Assembly (NCBI RefSeq): GCF_021729035.1
Contig: NZ_JAJSAP010000007.1
Span: 62,001-126,000, forward strand
Source: Microbulbifer sediminum
GTDB taxonomy: Bacteria; Pseudomonadota; Gammaproteobacteria; Pseudomonadales; Cellvibrionaceae
DNA length: 64,000 bases
Direction of reading: 5' to 3'
Numbering within the stretch: the stretch's first letter is position 1; every line of letters begins with the position of its first letter. The position numbers and the translations under genes were made by a program. A model generated the notes under the pieces. It was not told the DNA's origin. It made no database searches and saw nothing but the letters and a program-made list of their open reading frames with translations. Below are positions 49,772-59,381 of the stretch, in pieces.

Positions 49772-50296
49772 CTACTGTCGCCGCGATTCAGATTCCATGA
49801 TGAGCAGGTCATTCTGCAACAACAGATAGTCCCACAAACGCGTGAAGTAGCCCTCGTTTATACCGTAAATCACTGCCAGGCCAAGGGCTATCCAGGCGGG
49901 TACCAACAGGGTGCTGGACCAACTGATAGGTGCCCGCTCCAGATAGGCAATGGATGGCTCCAGGGGATGAAAGCGTGCAGTCACCATGTCCCCGGGGCGA
50001 TATTTCTTTACCAGCCGGGATTCGTAAGCGATCGAGGGAAACAGGTTATAACTTCGCAGCACGGGGGTTTTTGAGGAGTATTCACACCCGTCCACTTCAT
50101 ACCTGAAAGCGATTATTGCTTCCACGATATTCCTGCCGGCGATCAGCTGATTCAGCAACCGGGAGTGTGTGATCTCTGCGCGAACCCGCGACCAGCCAGT
50201 GAATGTCCTGCTGAAGCGCCAGTATATGAGGGTCTGGGCCAGGCCCAGCATGGTGAAGAGCAGGAAAACCAGCAACTGCGGTAACTTGGAGAGCAT
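49772..50296 (-). CDS. DUF3592-like membrane protein
   Basis: 174 residues. Two membrane helices (about 6-26 and 126-146) flank a beta-rich soluble domain (about 35-115, with VRAEITHSR and PGDMVTARFHPLEPS), the layout of DUF3592 proteins. Function unknown. AAAGGA abuts the ATG. It lies 25 bp upstream of nothing on its strand except the TRAP protein beyond, and downstream of uvrD by 24 bp in reading order. Confidence 0.75.
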   Translation of the reverse strand: MLSKLPQLLVFLLFTMLGLAQTLIYWRFSRTFTGWSRVRAEITHSRLLNQLIAGRNIVEAIIAFRYEVDGCEYSSKTPVLRSYNLFPSIAYESRLVKKYRPGDMVTARFHPLEPSIAYLERAPISWSSTLLVPAWIALGLAVIYGINEGYFTRLWDYLLLQNDLLIMESESRRQ

Positions 50297-50320
50297 TCCT
50301 TTGCCCCTTCGATCAATCCC

Positions 50321-52534
50321 TTACAACGGCTGCAACTTCGCCATCGCCACCACCAGCCACTTGCTGCCGGCATCGTCAAAGTTGACCTGCACCCGCGCCC
50401 GCGGGCCGCTGCCCTCGAACTGCACCACCGTGCCCTCGCCGAACTTGGGATGCTCCACGCGGCCACCCAGGGCCAGCGGCGGCAGGTCGTCGTCGAAGTC
50501 CGGTGCCGGATCGGAGAAGCGTCCCACCTTGCCATAGTCCGGATTGAACAGGGGCCTTGAGATCTCGGTCTTGAGGCGTACCTCGTGCACCAGTTCCGGG
50601 GGGATCTCGCCGATAAACCGCGACGGACTGTTGAAGGTCTCGCTGCCGAACAGGCGCCGGTTCTCGGCATAGGTGATATAGAGTTTGCGCATCGCGCGGG
50701 TGATACCGACGTAGCACAGGCGCCGCTCCTCCTCCATGCGACCGGGTTCCTGTGCCGACATCTTGTGCGGGAACAGGTTTTCCTCCACCCCGGCCATAAA
50801 CACCAGCGGGAACTCCAGGCCCTTGGCCGAATGCAGGGTCATCAGCTGCACCGCCTCCTCGAACTCGTCCGCCTGGCCCTCACCGGCGTCCAGCGCGGCG
50901 CTGTCGAGGAACTGGTCGAGCAGGGAGGGCTCTTCCACCTCCGCCCCGGACTCGTCCGGTGGCACCTCGATGCCGTCGAAGCTCCGGCAGGCACTGACCA
51001 GTTCCTTGAGGTTCTCCACCCGGGTCTGGCCCTTCTCACCCTTTTCCTTGCCATGGAATTCCAGCAGGCCACTGGTCTCGATCACGTCCTCGGCGATGGC
51101 ATCCAGCTCCCGGTCCACCGCATCGGCGGCCAGCCGGTTGACCAGCTCCAGGAAGCCCTGCAGGGCGTTGGAGGCGCGGGCGGCCAGTACCCGCTGGGCC
51201 AGCATCTGCTGCGCGGCGGCCCACAGGGAACAGCCATGCTCGCGGGCGAAACCGCGCACGGCGTCGACACTGCGTGCACCGATACCGCGGGTGGGGGTAT
51301 TCACCACCCGCTCGAAGGCGGTGTCATCGTGGGGGTTACTGATCATGCGCATGTAGGCCAGCGCGTTCTTGATCTCCAGGCGTTCGTAGAAACGCTGGCC
51401 GCCGTAAATGCGGTAGGGCACCCCTTCCCGCAACAGGGCCTCTTCCAGTACCCGCGACTGGGCATTGGAACGGTACAGGATGGCAACCGAGTCGCGCGGG
51501 TTGCCATCGCGCACCCACTGTTCGATGCGCTCGACGATAAAGCGCGCCTCGTCCTGCTCGTTATAGGCGGAATAGAGGGAGATGGGCTCGCCATCGTCGC
51601 CCTTGGTCCACAGTTCCTTGCCCAGGCGCCCGGCATTGTGCTCGATCACCGCGTTGGCGGCCTTGAGGATGGTGCCGGTGGAGCGGTAGTTCTGCTCCAG
51701 CCGGACCGTCTGCACGTCGCGCATATCATTGGCGAAATGCTGGATATTCTCGATCTTGGCACCACGCCAGCCGTAGATGGACTGGTCGTCGTCGCCCACC
51801 GCGGTGATATGGCACTGGTCCCCGGCCAGCAGGCGCAGCCAGGCGTACTGGATGGTGTTGGTGTCCTGGAACTCGTCCACCAGGATGTGGGGGAAGCGCT
51901 GGCGGTAGTGGGCCAGTACGCCGTCGTTGTTCAGCCACAGCTCGTGGGCCCGCAGCAGCAATTCGCCGAAATCCACCAGGCCGCCGCGCTGGCAGGCCTC
52001 CTCGTAGGCGAAATAGATGCGCACCATGGTCTGCAGCCATGGGTCGCCACCGGCCTGGATATACTGCGGCCGCAGGCCCTCGTCCTTCTGGCCACCGATC
52101 CACCACTGGGTCTCCCGCGGCGGCCACTTGGCCTCGTCCAGCCCCAGGTCGTTCTGCACCCGCTTGATCAGGCGCAGCTGGTCGTCGCTGTCGAGGATCT
52201 GGAAGTTCTGCGGCAGGTTGGCCTCTTTGTAGTGGGCCTTGAGCAGCCGGTGGGCCAGGCCATGGAAGGTGCCCACCCACATGCCGAAGGTATTCACCCC
52301 CAGCAGTTCCTCGATGCGCGCGCGCATTTCGCGGGCGGCCTTGTTGGTAAAAGTCACGGCAAGGATGGAGTAGGGCGAGGCCCCCTCCACCTGCATCAGC
52401 CAGGCGATGCGATGCACCAGCACACGGGTTTTGCCGGAGCCGGCGCCGGCCAGTACCAACTGGTTGCCGGGAGGAGCCGCCACAGCCTCGCGCTGGGCGT
52501 CGTTGAGGGGGTCTAGAATCTGGGATACGTCCAT
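50321..52534 (-). CDS. uvrD: DNA helicase II (UvrD)
   Basis: 737-residue 3'-5' helicase of nucleotide-excision and mismatch repair. N-terminal MDVSQILDPLNDAQREAV, Walker A AGAGSGKT (about 28-35), VDEFQDTN, GDDDQSIYGWRGA, and the C-terminal ITRAMRKLYITYA block identify UvrD rather than Rep. The C-terminal Tudor-like end (VEHPKFGEGTVVQFEG) is present. The ATG ending at 52534 matches the family N-terminus; the frame runs open far beyond it. A LexA box lies 34 bp upstream. Confidence 0.97.
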   Translation of the reverse strand: MDVSQILDPLNDAQREAVAAPPGNQLVLAGAGSGKTRVLVHRIAWLMQVEGASPYSILAVTFTNKAAREMRARIEELLGVNTFGMWVGTFHGLAHRLLKAHYKEANLPQNFQILDSDDQLRLIKRVQNDLGLDEAKWPPRETQWWIGGQKDEGLRPQYIQAGGDPWLQTMVRIYFAYEEACQRGGLVDFGELLLRAHELWLNNDGVLAHYRQRFPHILVDEFQDTNTIQYAWLRLLAGDQCHITAVGDDDQSIYGWRGAKIENIQHFANDMRDVQTVRLEQNYRSTGTILKAANAVIEHNAGRLGKELWTKGDDGEPISLYSAYNEQDEARFIVERIEQWVRDGNPRDSVAILYRSNAQSRVLEEALLREGVPYRIYGGQRFYERLEIKNALAYMRMISNPHDDTAFERVVNTPTRGIGARSVDAVRGFAREHGCSLWAAAQQMLAQRVLAARASNALQGFLELVNRLAADAVDRELDAIAEDVIETSGLLEFHGKEKGEKGQTRVENLKELVSACRSFDGIEVPPDESGAEVEEPSLLDQFLDSAALDAGEGQADEFEEAVQLMTLHSAKGLEFPLVFMAGVEENLFPHKMSAQEPGRMEEERRLCYVGITRAMRKLYITYAENRRLFGSETFNSPSRFIGEIPPELVHEVRLKTEISRPLFNPDYGKVGRFSDPAPDFDDDLPPLALGGRVEHPKFGEGTVVQFEGSGPRARVQVNFDDAGSKWLVVAMAKLQPL

Positions 52535-52568
52535 GGGGCGGCATTGTACCAGAGCTGGCGCCGGAACC

Positions 52569-52584
52569 CTGTGTAAATAAACAG
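52569..52584 (-). promoter_or_regulatory. LexA (SOS) box upstream of uvrD
   Basis: Minus strand CTGTTTATTTACACAG fits CTGT-N8-ACAG with an AT-rich centre, the gammaproteobacterial LexA operator. Its flanking C and G extend the symmetry to CCTGT/ACAGG. It lies 34 bp before the uvrD start, so uvrD is probably damage-inducible. Confidence 0.75.
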
Positions 52585-52715
52585 GTTTTTGGAGCCCCCG
52601 GAAGCCGCGGCAGGGCCCGGGGCCCTCAGGGCCGCAACAGCCCAACCCGCGCATTCGCTCGCCACAACCGTGAGCAACCGCTAAACTGCGCGTCTGTAAT
52701 AAGGAAGGAAGTCCC

Positions 52716-53570
52716 GTGAAGCCGGCGGAAGTCACGCAGAGAATCAGCGAGCAACTATCGTCCATGCGCAAGTCCGAGCGCAAGGTGGCGGAGTATATCC
52801 TCGCCAACCCGGATGAAATCATCCATATGCGCATCGTCGACCTGGCCACCGAGGCCCAGGTCAGCGAGCCGACCGTGGTGCGCTTCTGCCGCGCCGTGGG
52901 CTGCTCCGGCTTCCAGGAATTCAAGCTGAACCTGGCCCAGCAGCTGGCCTCCAGCCCCAGCTTCGGCCAGATCGCGGTCACCGAAACCGATACCATCGCC
53001 GAGTACAAGCGCAAGGTGTTCGACTCCACCGTGGACACCCTGCTCAACGTGCGCGACAAGATCGACGCTCGGGCGCTGGAGGCGGCAGTGTCCGCCATCG
53101 CCGCCGCCAAGCGTGTGGAGTTCTTCGGTTTCGGCGCCTCGGGGGCAGTGGCCAGTGACGCCCAGCACAAGTTCTTCCGCCTGCAGCTGGCCACGGCGGC
53201 GCACTCCGACCACCACATGCAGAACATGTCGGCCATGTCGATGGAGCCGGGGGACGTGGTGGTGGCCATCTCCCAGAGCGGCCGCACCAAGGCGCTGCTG
53301 CACTCCATGGAAATGGTGAAAGAGCAGGGCGGCACCGTCATCGGTCTGGCGCCGAGTGGCTCGCCGGTGGCCCAGCGTTCCACCATCCCGCTGGAAGTGG
53401 ACGTGGAGGAGGACATCGAGATCTACACCCCACTGTCCTCGCGCATCGCCCACCTGGTGGTGATCGATGTACTCGCCATCGGCGTGGCCCAGCGCAAGGG
53501 GCCGCAGCTGCAGGAGCACCTGCTGAAACTCAAGAAGGGGCTTTACACCCTGCGCGAGGACCAGCGCTGA
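52716..53570 (+). CDS. hexR: RpiR-family regulator HexR
   Basis: 284-residue repressor of glucose catabolism. An N-terminal RpiR HTH (about 1-77; EPTVVRFCRAVGCSGFQEFK) is followed by a SIS sugar-phosphate domain (about 120-255; ISQSGRTKA). HexR normally releases DNA on binding KDPG and controls Entner-Doudoroff and related genes. No classic HexR palindrome was seen in the gap shared with uvrD. The gene is not next to zwf or edd here. Confidence 0.92.
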   Translation: MKPAEVTQRISEQLSSMRKSERKVAEYILANPDEIIHMRIVDLATEAQVSEPTVVRFCRAVGCSGFQEFKLNLAQQLASSPSFGQIAVTETDTIAEYKRKVFDSTVDTLLNVRDKIDARALEAAVSAIAAAKRVEFFGFGASGAVASDAQHKFFRLQLATAAHSDHHMQNMSAMSMEPGDVVVAISQSGRTKALLHSMEMVKEQGGTVIGLAPSGSPVAQRSTIPLEVDVEEDIEIYTPLSSRIAHLVVIDVLAIGVAQRKGPQLQEHLLKLKKGLYTLREDQR

Positions 53571-53702
53571 CCCACTGTCGGCGGCCACCCTGGCACTGGC
53601 GCGGCGGCGCCGCTAACATGCGCGCGCGGGTCCCGGGCACCGCGCCTGGCGGTCGCTCTCCAATTGAATCGACATTGACGCCTCTGGCGTACCGGGCAAC
53701 TT

Positions 53703-54962
53703 ATGCATCCAACCCCCGCCGGTGAGGAATCGGCCCCGTCGCGTTCTCTGGCCCTGTGGCTGGCGGCGCTGGTGGCACTGACACCGTTTTCCCTCGATAC
53801 CTACCTGCCGGCGATCCCGGCCATGGCCGAAGCCCTGGGCACCGGCGTGGCACAGGTACAGCACTCCGTCTCCAGTTTCCTGCTCGGCTTTGCACTGGGA
53901 CAGCTGACCGGTGGCCCCCTGTCCGACCGCTGGGGACGACGCACTGTGGGCACCATCGGGCTGGCGGTTTACCTCGCCTGTACTTTCCTGATCCTGTTTG
54001 TCACCGATGTGGAGCAGCTGATCGGCCTGCGCCTGCTGCAGGCCTTCGGCGGGGGCTTTGCCACGGTGATCTGCGCGGCGATCGTGCGCGATCTCTACAG
54101 CGGCAGGGCCGCAGCCAAGGTGATCTCGATGATCAGCACCATGATGCTGGTGGCACCGCTGATGGCGCCGGTGATCGGTTCCGCGCTACTCGCGGCCGGT
54201 GGCTGGCAGGGCATCTTCGTGTTCCTGCTGGCCTATGGCGGTGCGATGATGATGCTGGTACGCCTGCTGCTGCCGGAGACGGTGTCCCGCTTTACCCGCG
54301 CCCGCCGCAGCCTGGCACCCAAGCGCATGCTGGCGCGCAACTATCTGGAGGTGCTGGGTAATCCCCGCGCACTGGGCTTCCTGGGCGCCCAGGCCTTCGT
54401 GAGCGGCTCGATGTTTATTTACATCACTACCGCGCCGTTTGTGTTCATGGAGTACTTCAGTGTGCCCGCCAGCCGCTTCCCGCTGTTTTTTGGCAGCTGT
54501 GTGGCGGGCCTGATCGTGATGGTGCAGGTGAATATCCGCCTGCTGAACTTCTTCGAGCCCCGGCGGATCCTGCTGGCGGGGATCAGCCTGCAGATCGCCG
54601 GCTGTGGCCTGTTGCTGCTGGGCACGCTGACCGGAGTGCGGGAGCTGGCCCTGTGGATGGTGCCGCTGGTGCTGACCATGTCCTGTATCGGTATCACCGG
54701 GCCCAATGCGGCGGCCTGCTACCTGGAATTCTTCCCGCGTATCAGTGGCAGTGCCAACGCCTTCTACGGTGCCAGCCTGTTTATCAGTGGCGGGGTGCTG
54801 GGGGGCATCGTCAACGGGCTGCACACCGGCACCCTGGTGCCCATCGCCGGCACTATGCTCGCCTGCGCGGTTACTGCCCTGCTGCTGGCCCTGTTTGTGG
54901 CCCGGGCACGGCAGCCCATCGAGATTCAGCGACCGGTACCCAGGCGTTTCGCTGCCGGCTGA
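53703..54962 (+). CDS. Bcr/CflA-type multidrug MFS transporter
   Basis: 419 residues, 12 hydrophobic helices. The motif SLDTYLPAIPAMA in helix 1, the GPLSDRWGRR loop 2-3 and RLLQAFGGG in helix 4 match the DHA1 Bcr/CflA drug:H+ antiporters, which export drugs, sulfonamides or amino acids. It starts 132 bp after hexR. The ribosome site is weak. Confidence 0.88.
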   Translation: MHPTPAGEESAPSRSLALWLAALVALTPFSLDTYLPAIPAMAEALGTGVAQVQHSVSSFLLGFALGQLTGGPLSDRWGRRTVGTIGLAVYLACTFLILFVTDVEQLIGLRLLQAFGGGFATVICAAIVRDLYSGRAAAKVISMISTMMLVAPLMAPVIGSALLAAGGWQGIFVFLLAYGGAMMMLVRLLLPETVSRFTRARRSLAPKRMLARNYLEVLGNPRALGFLGAQAFVSGSMFIYITTAPFVFMEYFSVPASRFPLFFGSCVAGLIVMVQVNIRLLNFFEPRRILLAGISLQIAGCGLLLLGTLTGVRELALWMVPLVLTMSCIGITGPNAAACYLEFFPRISGSANAFYGASLFISGGVLGGIVNGLHTGTLVPIAGTMLACAVTALLLALFVARARQPIEIQRPVPRRFAAG

Positions 54963-54978
54963 CCCGGGCAACACCGGT

Positions 54979-55584
54979 TCAGTCGCCCAGCAGCCCCTCC
55001 TGCCGCAGCGCCTTGCGGGCGCCGGGACGGTTGCGCACCCGCTCCTGGAAAGCCTGAAGCCGCGGCCAGGCTGAGGTGTCCATGTCCTGCCGGTCCAGCC
55101 AGTTGGCGATGGTAAAGAGGTAGGCATCGGCGGCGGTGAACCGATCCCCCATCAGGTAGTCCTGCCGCAGCTTTTCCTCGATATAGTCGAAGCGCTGTTG
55201 GATTTTCTCCCGCGCCGTCTCCTTTTCCGCATCGGTACCATTCCAGAACAGCGGCACAAAGCACTTGTGCACCTCGGTGGAAATAAAGTTAAGCCATTCC
55301 TGCATGTGGTAGCGCTCGCGGCTGCCAGCGGGAGGCGCCAGGCCGGTATCCGGCGCCTGGTCGGCCAGGTATTGCACCACCGCCGGAACCTCGGTCAGCA
55401 CCTCGCCGTCGTCGATCCGCAGGGCCGGTACATAACCCTTGGGATTGATGTCGTAGAAGTCATCGCCGTCCTCGGTTTTCTTCTTGCGCAGGTCCACCCG
55501 GCACAGGTCCAGGTCAATACCCGCCTCGCAGGCGACAATGTGTGGCGCGAGGGAACAGGCGCCGGGGGAGTAGTAAAGCTTCAT
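54979..55584 (-). CDS. Glutathione S-transferase
   Basis: 201 residues. The thioredoxin-like N-domain begins MKLYYSPGACSLAPHI with the SPGACS active-site segment of beta-class bacterial GSTs (Cys10 near the thiol site). The DGEVLTEVPAVVQYLAD motif contacts glutathione. The helical C-domain completes it. GGAG is 5 nt before the ATG ending at 55584. Converges on the MFS gene. Substrate unknown. Confidence 0.9.
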   Translation of the reverse strand: MKLYYSPGACSLAPHIVACEAGIDLDLCRVDLRKKKTEDGDDFYDINPKGYVPALRIDDGEVLTEVPAVVQYLADQAPDTGLAPPAGSRERYHMQEWLNFISTEVHKCFVPLFWNGTDAEKETAREKIQQRFDYIEEKLRQDYLMGDRFTAADAYLFTIANWLDRQDMDTSAWPRLQAFQERVRNRPGARKALRQEGLLGD

Positions 55585-55631
55585 GGTCGCTCCTGATTTG
55601 CCGGATGATGGGGTGGAGTATAGGAATTCCA

Positions 55632-56051
55632 CTATTCGCCGATGATTTTCACCAGCACCCGCTTGCGCCGGCGACCATCGAACTCACCGTAGAAAATCTG
55701 CTCCCACGGACCGAAGTCCAGTACGCCCCCGGTCACCGCCACCACCACCTCGCGGCCGAACAACTGCCGCTTGATATGGGAGTCCGCGTTGTCCTCACCG
55801 GTATCGTTATGGCGGTACTGGTCAATGGGGCCGTAGGGCACCAGTTCGTCAAGGAAACGGGTGAAATCCCGGTGCAACCCGGGCTCATCGTCGTTGATAA
55901 ACACCGACGCGGAAATATGCATGGCATTGACCAGGCACAGGCCCTCGCGGATACCGCTCTCCTGCAGTGCTTGCGCCACCTGCGGCGTGATATTGATGAA
56001 CTCCGTGCGTTTTTTTGTATCAAACCACAGTTCGCGGCGGTAACTGTTCAA
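55632..56051 (-). CDS. YjbQ/UPF0047 family protein
   Basis: 139 residues if it starts at the TTG ending at 56051, which has GGAGGAAG 8 nt upstream and matches the family length; an ATG further up (56123) would overlap the divergent promoter. Conserved residues include [15 protein letters not shown] and HIKRQLFG, the likely metal/phosphate site. Some members show weak thiamin-phosphate synthase activity; the true role is unknown. Confidence 0.85.
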   Translation of the reverse strand: MNSYRRELWFDTKKRTEFINITPQVAQALQESGIREGLCLVNAMHISASVFINDDEPGLHRDFTRFLDELVPYGPIDQYRHNDTGEDNADSHIKRQLFGREVVVAVTGGVLDFGPWEQIFYGEFDGRRRKRVLVKIIGE

Positions 56052-56138
56052 TTTTTCTTCCTCCCGATTCCAATATGCTGAGACCCGTAACGCTGTTGTA
56101 TTTGTACCAACCAACTGTCGCAAGTCACGGAGGATGAC

Positions 56139-56666
56139 ATGTTGCCAAAATTACTGAACCGCTGGCTGATCGCCGCCACTTTATCCTGCCTTGCCGGGGC
56201 CGCCGCCGGCCAGAACCCCACCGATGCACCCGGCGCGGACGCGCAGCGGGCATTGCTCGATGAGCAGCTGCAGCTGGAGGAGAAACTGGTAAACGCGTTG
56301 AAAGACCCCGCCGACGCTGCACGCGCCTTCGGGCAGCTGCTTCCAGCCGGCGACCGCCGCAAGCTGCAGGGGAGCTGCTCGTCCCTGGCCCGGAACCCGG
56401 ACAATGCCCGCGCCCGGGGGATCTTGCAGGACTTTATCGGGCGTTACAGCGAGCAGGGCCCCAGGGTGATCGCGCGCTATTGTTTCGGCCCCAGCCTGAA
56501 CCAGTTGCACCAGGAAGTCCGGGCCACCCGGCGCGCCCTGCAACAGCGCCCCGCAGCCGGCCAGGCGGGGGCGTTCGACTTCCGCTTGCGGCGGCTCGAG
56601 GGCGAGGCGCAGGAGGAACAGCAACGTTTCGAAGCAATTCGCAGGATCATGCTCGCCGGTAAATAA
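56139..56666 (+). CDS. Small exported protein of unknown function
   Basis: 175 residues; signal peptide ending 'GAAAGQ'. The mature part is alpha-helical, Gln/Arg/Ala-rich, with likely coiled-coil segments (about 35-60, 120-170) and two Cys (about 79 and 115) that could pair. No family is recognised. Divergent from yjbQ; the ATG has GGAGGATGAC upstream. Confidence 0.72.
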   Translation: MLPKLLNRWLIAATLSCLAGAAAGQNPTDAPGADAQRALLDEQLQLEEKLVNALKDPADAARAFGQLLPAGDRRKLQGSCSSLARNPDNARARGILQDFIGRYSEQGPRVIARYCFGPSLNQLHQEVRATRRALQQRPAAGQAGAFDFRLRRLEGEAQEEQQRFEAIRRIMLAGK

Positions 56667-56671
56667 ACCGC

Positions 56672-57643
56672 CTAAGCGCGCCCATGAGGGGCCGAGTAGT
56701 CCAGCGCCGGCCCCTTGGGCACAATGCCGGTGGGGTTGATGGTGTCGTGGCTGGCGTAGTAGTGGGTCTTGATATGGTGGAAATCCACCGTCTCCGCCAC
56801 TCCCGGCCACTGGTAGAGCTCGCGCACATAACCCCACAGGTTCGGGTAATCCGCCAGGCGCTGCTTGTTGCACTTGAAGTGCCCGTGGTAGACCGGGTCA
56901 AAGCGCACCAGGGTGGTGAACAGGCGCCAGTCCGCCTCGGTGATGCGGTCCCCACACAGGTAACGATGATTGGCGAGCCGCTGTTCCAGCTGGTCGAGTG
57001 TACTGAACAGGGGGTCGTAGGCTTTTTCGTAGGCCTCCTGGGTTGTGGCGAAGCCCGCACGATAGACACCGTTATTTACAGTTTCGTAGACGATATCGTT
57101 AGTAGCCTCTATATCCCCGCGTAGCTCCACGGGGTAGAAGTCCTCGCGGTTACCCGTAATTTCGTCAAACGCACTGTTGAACATGCGGATGATCTCCGCC
57201 GATTCATTACTCACCACACATTCGCGCTGCTTGTCCCACAGCAGGGGCACGGTGACCCGGCCGCTGTAATCGGCGCGGTTGCGGGTGTAGAGCTGGTAGA
57301 GGTAGTCGACCCCATACAGCGGGTCACCGGTGCTGCCTTCTTTCTCGTTGAAGGTCCAGCCGTGCTCACGCATATAAGGACTCACTACAGACACATCAAC
57401 CAGGTCCTCGAGCCCCTTCAGCTTGCGAAAGATCAGGGTTCTGTGCGCCCAGGGACAGGCGAGGGATACGTAAAGGTGGTAGCGGCCCGGCTCCGCCTTG
57501 AAGCCCCCCTCGCCACTGGGGCCGGCACTGCCGTCGGCAGTGATCCAGTTGCGCAGCTGGGCCTGCTCGCGTACGAACTCGCCCTCGCTCTTGTCGGTGT
57601 CATACCAGCGATCCTGCCACTGGCCGTTGACCAGCAATCCCAT
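56672..57643 (-). CDS. yqjG: Glutathionyl-hydroquinone reductase (YqjG/PcpF-type)
   Basis: 323-residue Xi-class GST that removes glutathione from glutathionyl-hydroquinones, regenerating the hydroquinone. The catalytic Cys lies in ACPWAHR (about residue 63), followed by VVSPYMREHGW and the later conserved WITADGS and YQLYTRNRADYSGRVTVP blocks. The ATG ending at 57643 has AGGAGG with ideal spacing. It is next to a DoxX protein, a LysR regulator and a pirin, the same set as E. coli yqjG-yqjF-yhaJ-yhaK. Confidence 0.93.
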   Translation of the reverse strand: MGLLVNGQWQDRWYDTDKSEGEFVREQAQLRNWITADGSAGPSGEGGFKAEPGRYHLYVSLACPWAHRTLIFRKLKGLEDLVDVSVVSPYMREHGWTFNEKEGSTGDPLYGVDYLYQLYTRNRADYSGRVTVPLLWDKQRECVVSNESAEIIRMFNSAFDEITGNREDFYPVELRGDIEATNDIVYETVNNGVYRAGFATTQEAYEKAYDPLFSTLDQLEQRLANHRYLCGDRITEADWRLFTTLVRFDPVYHGHFKCNKQRLADYPNLWGYVRELYQWPGVAETVDFHHIKTHYYASHDTINPTGIVPKGPALDYSAPHGRA

Positions 57644-57761
57644 GGTCACCTCCTGAAATGGGTCTTTATCGGTTGTCGGCTTTTAAGGACAAAGCCTTGC
57701 CTGGCCGGGAATGCCCATGGCGCCCGGCCCGGTGGGGAAATAATCCGGCAGTCCGCCGGGG

Positions 57762-58163
57762 TCAGCTGCGGGTGCGGCTGAAGATATGGTCCACGCTGAA
57801 GCGCCCGGCACCGGCACAGGACAGGATGATGAAGCCACCGGCGATGGTGATGTTCTTCATAAAGGAGATCATCTGTGCCTGGTCGCCCGGGACGTAGTGG
57901 AACAGCAGGGCACTGGCGAAACAGAATACCGCCAGTCCCAGTGCGGCCCAGCGGGTCAGGAAGCCGAACAGGATGGCCAGGCCGCCACCGAGCTCCGCCA
58001 CTATTACCAGCGGCAGGAGGGCGCCGGGCACACCGGCCGCTTCCATATAGGCCTGGGTACCCTCGTAGCCGCCGATCTTGCTCCAGCCGGCGGCTATAAA
58101 CATCCACGACATCAGCGCCCGGCCCACCAGCTTGGCGCTGTCACAGAGAATCGGGTTGGTCAT
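57762..58163 (-). CDS. DoxX/YqjF-like membrane protein
   Basis: 133 residues with four membrane helices (about 14-30, 47-66, 70-88, 98-117) and the DoxX-type KIGGY..T..YMEAAGVPG segment. In E. coli, yqjF beside yqjG is induced by quinone-like breakdown products of nitroaromatics, controlled by the LysR regulator YhaJ. GAGGAAA precedes the ATG. It lies 118 bp upstream of yqjG on the same strand and likely shares its transcript. Confidence 0.85.
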   Translation of the reverse strand: MTNPILCDSAKLVGRALMSWMFIAAGWSKIGGYEGTQAYMEAAGVPGALLPLVIVAELGGGLAILFGFLTRWAALGLAVFCFASALLFHYVPGDQAQMISFMKNITIAGGFIILSCAGAGRFSVDHIFSRTRS

Positions 58164-58283
58164 CGGGGTTTCCTCGCTTTTCCTGGCTCCAGTTGCCGCT
58201 TGGCTTGCTATGGGTTCAGTCTAGTTCCAAGAATCGCGAATAAAACCGCAAAAAATCGCGAAAACCTTTCGAATTTCAAGAAA

Positions 58284-59171
58284 TCAGTCCATGGGCGCCA
58301 GTCCGTCCCGCAGGGCGCCAATCAGGAAGGCCGCCGCCGGGCCTGTCTTGTCGCTGTCTGCATAGACCAGGTATACGGTCACCTCCCGCTCCCAGGGTTC
58401 CTCCATGGTCAGCGGCAACAGCCGGTCCGCCAACAGCGATTCGCGCAGGCGGGTCTCCGGCAACCAGGCGAAACCCAGACCCCGCTCGATCAATTCGAGC
58501 GACGTCTGCACATTGCTTACGGTGATGCGCTGGTCGGAACCCAGCCAGCCCGAATCCTGGCGGTTGCGCACGGCGGAGTCGCGCAGTACCACCTGGCGGC
58601 AGGCCTTCAGGTCCTTGCGCGCTACCGGGCGCCCCAGGTGGTGCAGGGGATGATCCGGGTGCGCCACGGGAATAAACCGCACCCTGGCAACGGGCTCGCC
58701 GACAAAGCCCTGCGGCACCCGGGCCGACAGGATGAAGTCTGCTTCCTGCTGCAGCAGCAGTTCCTCAGCGCCGGAGAGCACCGTCTCCCGCAACTCCAGC
58801 CGGGTGTGGGGAAAGCGCGCGGCAAACTGTTCGATGGCATGGAACAGGCAGTCGTAATCAAAGATGACATCCACCGCCAGGGTCAGCACGGCTTCCTCGC
58901 CGCTGGCCAGGCTCCCGGCCACCGCCTCCAGCGCCTCGGCCTCGTTGAGCAGGCCACCGGCACGGGCCAGCAGGATGCGGCCGGCGTCGGTGAGCTCGGC
59001 CTTGCGCCCGCGCACCTCCAGCAGATCCACCCCGAGACTCTCCTGTAGCTTGTGCACCGCGTGATTGATGGAAGACTGGCTCTTGTGCACTGCCTGCGCG
59101 GCCTGGGAAAAACCGCCGTGCTCGACCACCGCCTGGAACATACGCCACTGTTCGAGGGTTACCTTGGCCAT
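58284..59171 (-). CDS. LysR-family regulator (YhaJ-like)
   Basis: 295-residue activator. Winged HTH at about 1-60 (EQWRMFQAVVEHGGFSQAAQAVHKSQSSINHAV), then a substrate-binding domain. Position between a DoxX/YqjG pair and a divergent pirin matches E. coli yhaJ, which responds to electrophilic aromatics; orthology is inferred from context. GGAAGAAG precedes the ATG. Divergent from the pirin across 210 bp, where its operators should lie. Confidence 0.88.
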   Translation of the reverse strand: MAKVTLEQWRMFQAVVEHGGFSQAAQAVHKSQSSINHAVHKLQESLGVDLLEVRGRKAELTDAGRILLARAGGLLNEAEALEAVAGSLASGEEAVLTLAVDVIFDYDCLFHAIEQFAARFPHTRLELRETVLSGAEELLLQQEADFILSARVPQGFVGEPVARVRFIPVAHPDHPLHHLGRPVARKDLKACRQVVLRDSAVRNRQDSGWLGSDQRITVSNVQTSLELIERGLGFAWLPETRLRESLLADRLLPLTMEEPWEREVTVYLVYADSDKTGPAAAFLIGALRDGLAPMD

Positions 59172-59381
59172 CCACTTCTTCCTCGCATGGGGCGCAACAG
59201 CCCGGGGTCGCGCCTGAAAAGGTTAATCGAGTCGCCGGGGGAGGTGGGGACCACTCACCCCCTGACGATTCCTGCCGATTTATTCGAACACAACACGCAA
59301 TTATTTGCCATTTTTCTCCGAATTCGTCGGCTTATACTCCAACCATCATCATTAGGCAGACAGATTCCACAGGAGGTGCCC

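Noticed and set aside
52535-53416. Upstream extension of the uvrD frame by about 290 codons
   Set aside because: It runs antisense through hexR, whose protein is unambiguous, and the family N-terminus (MDVSQILDPLND) begins at 52534.
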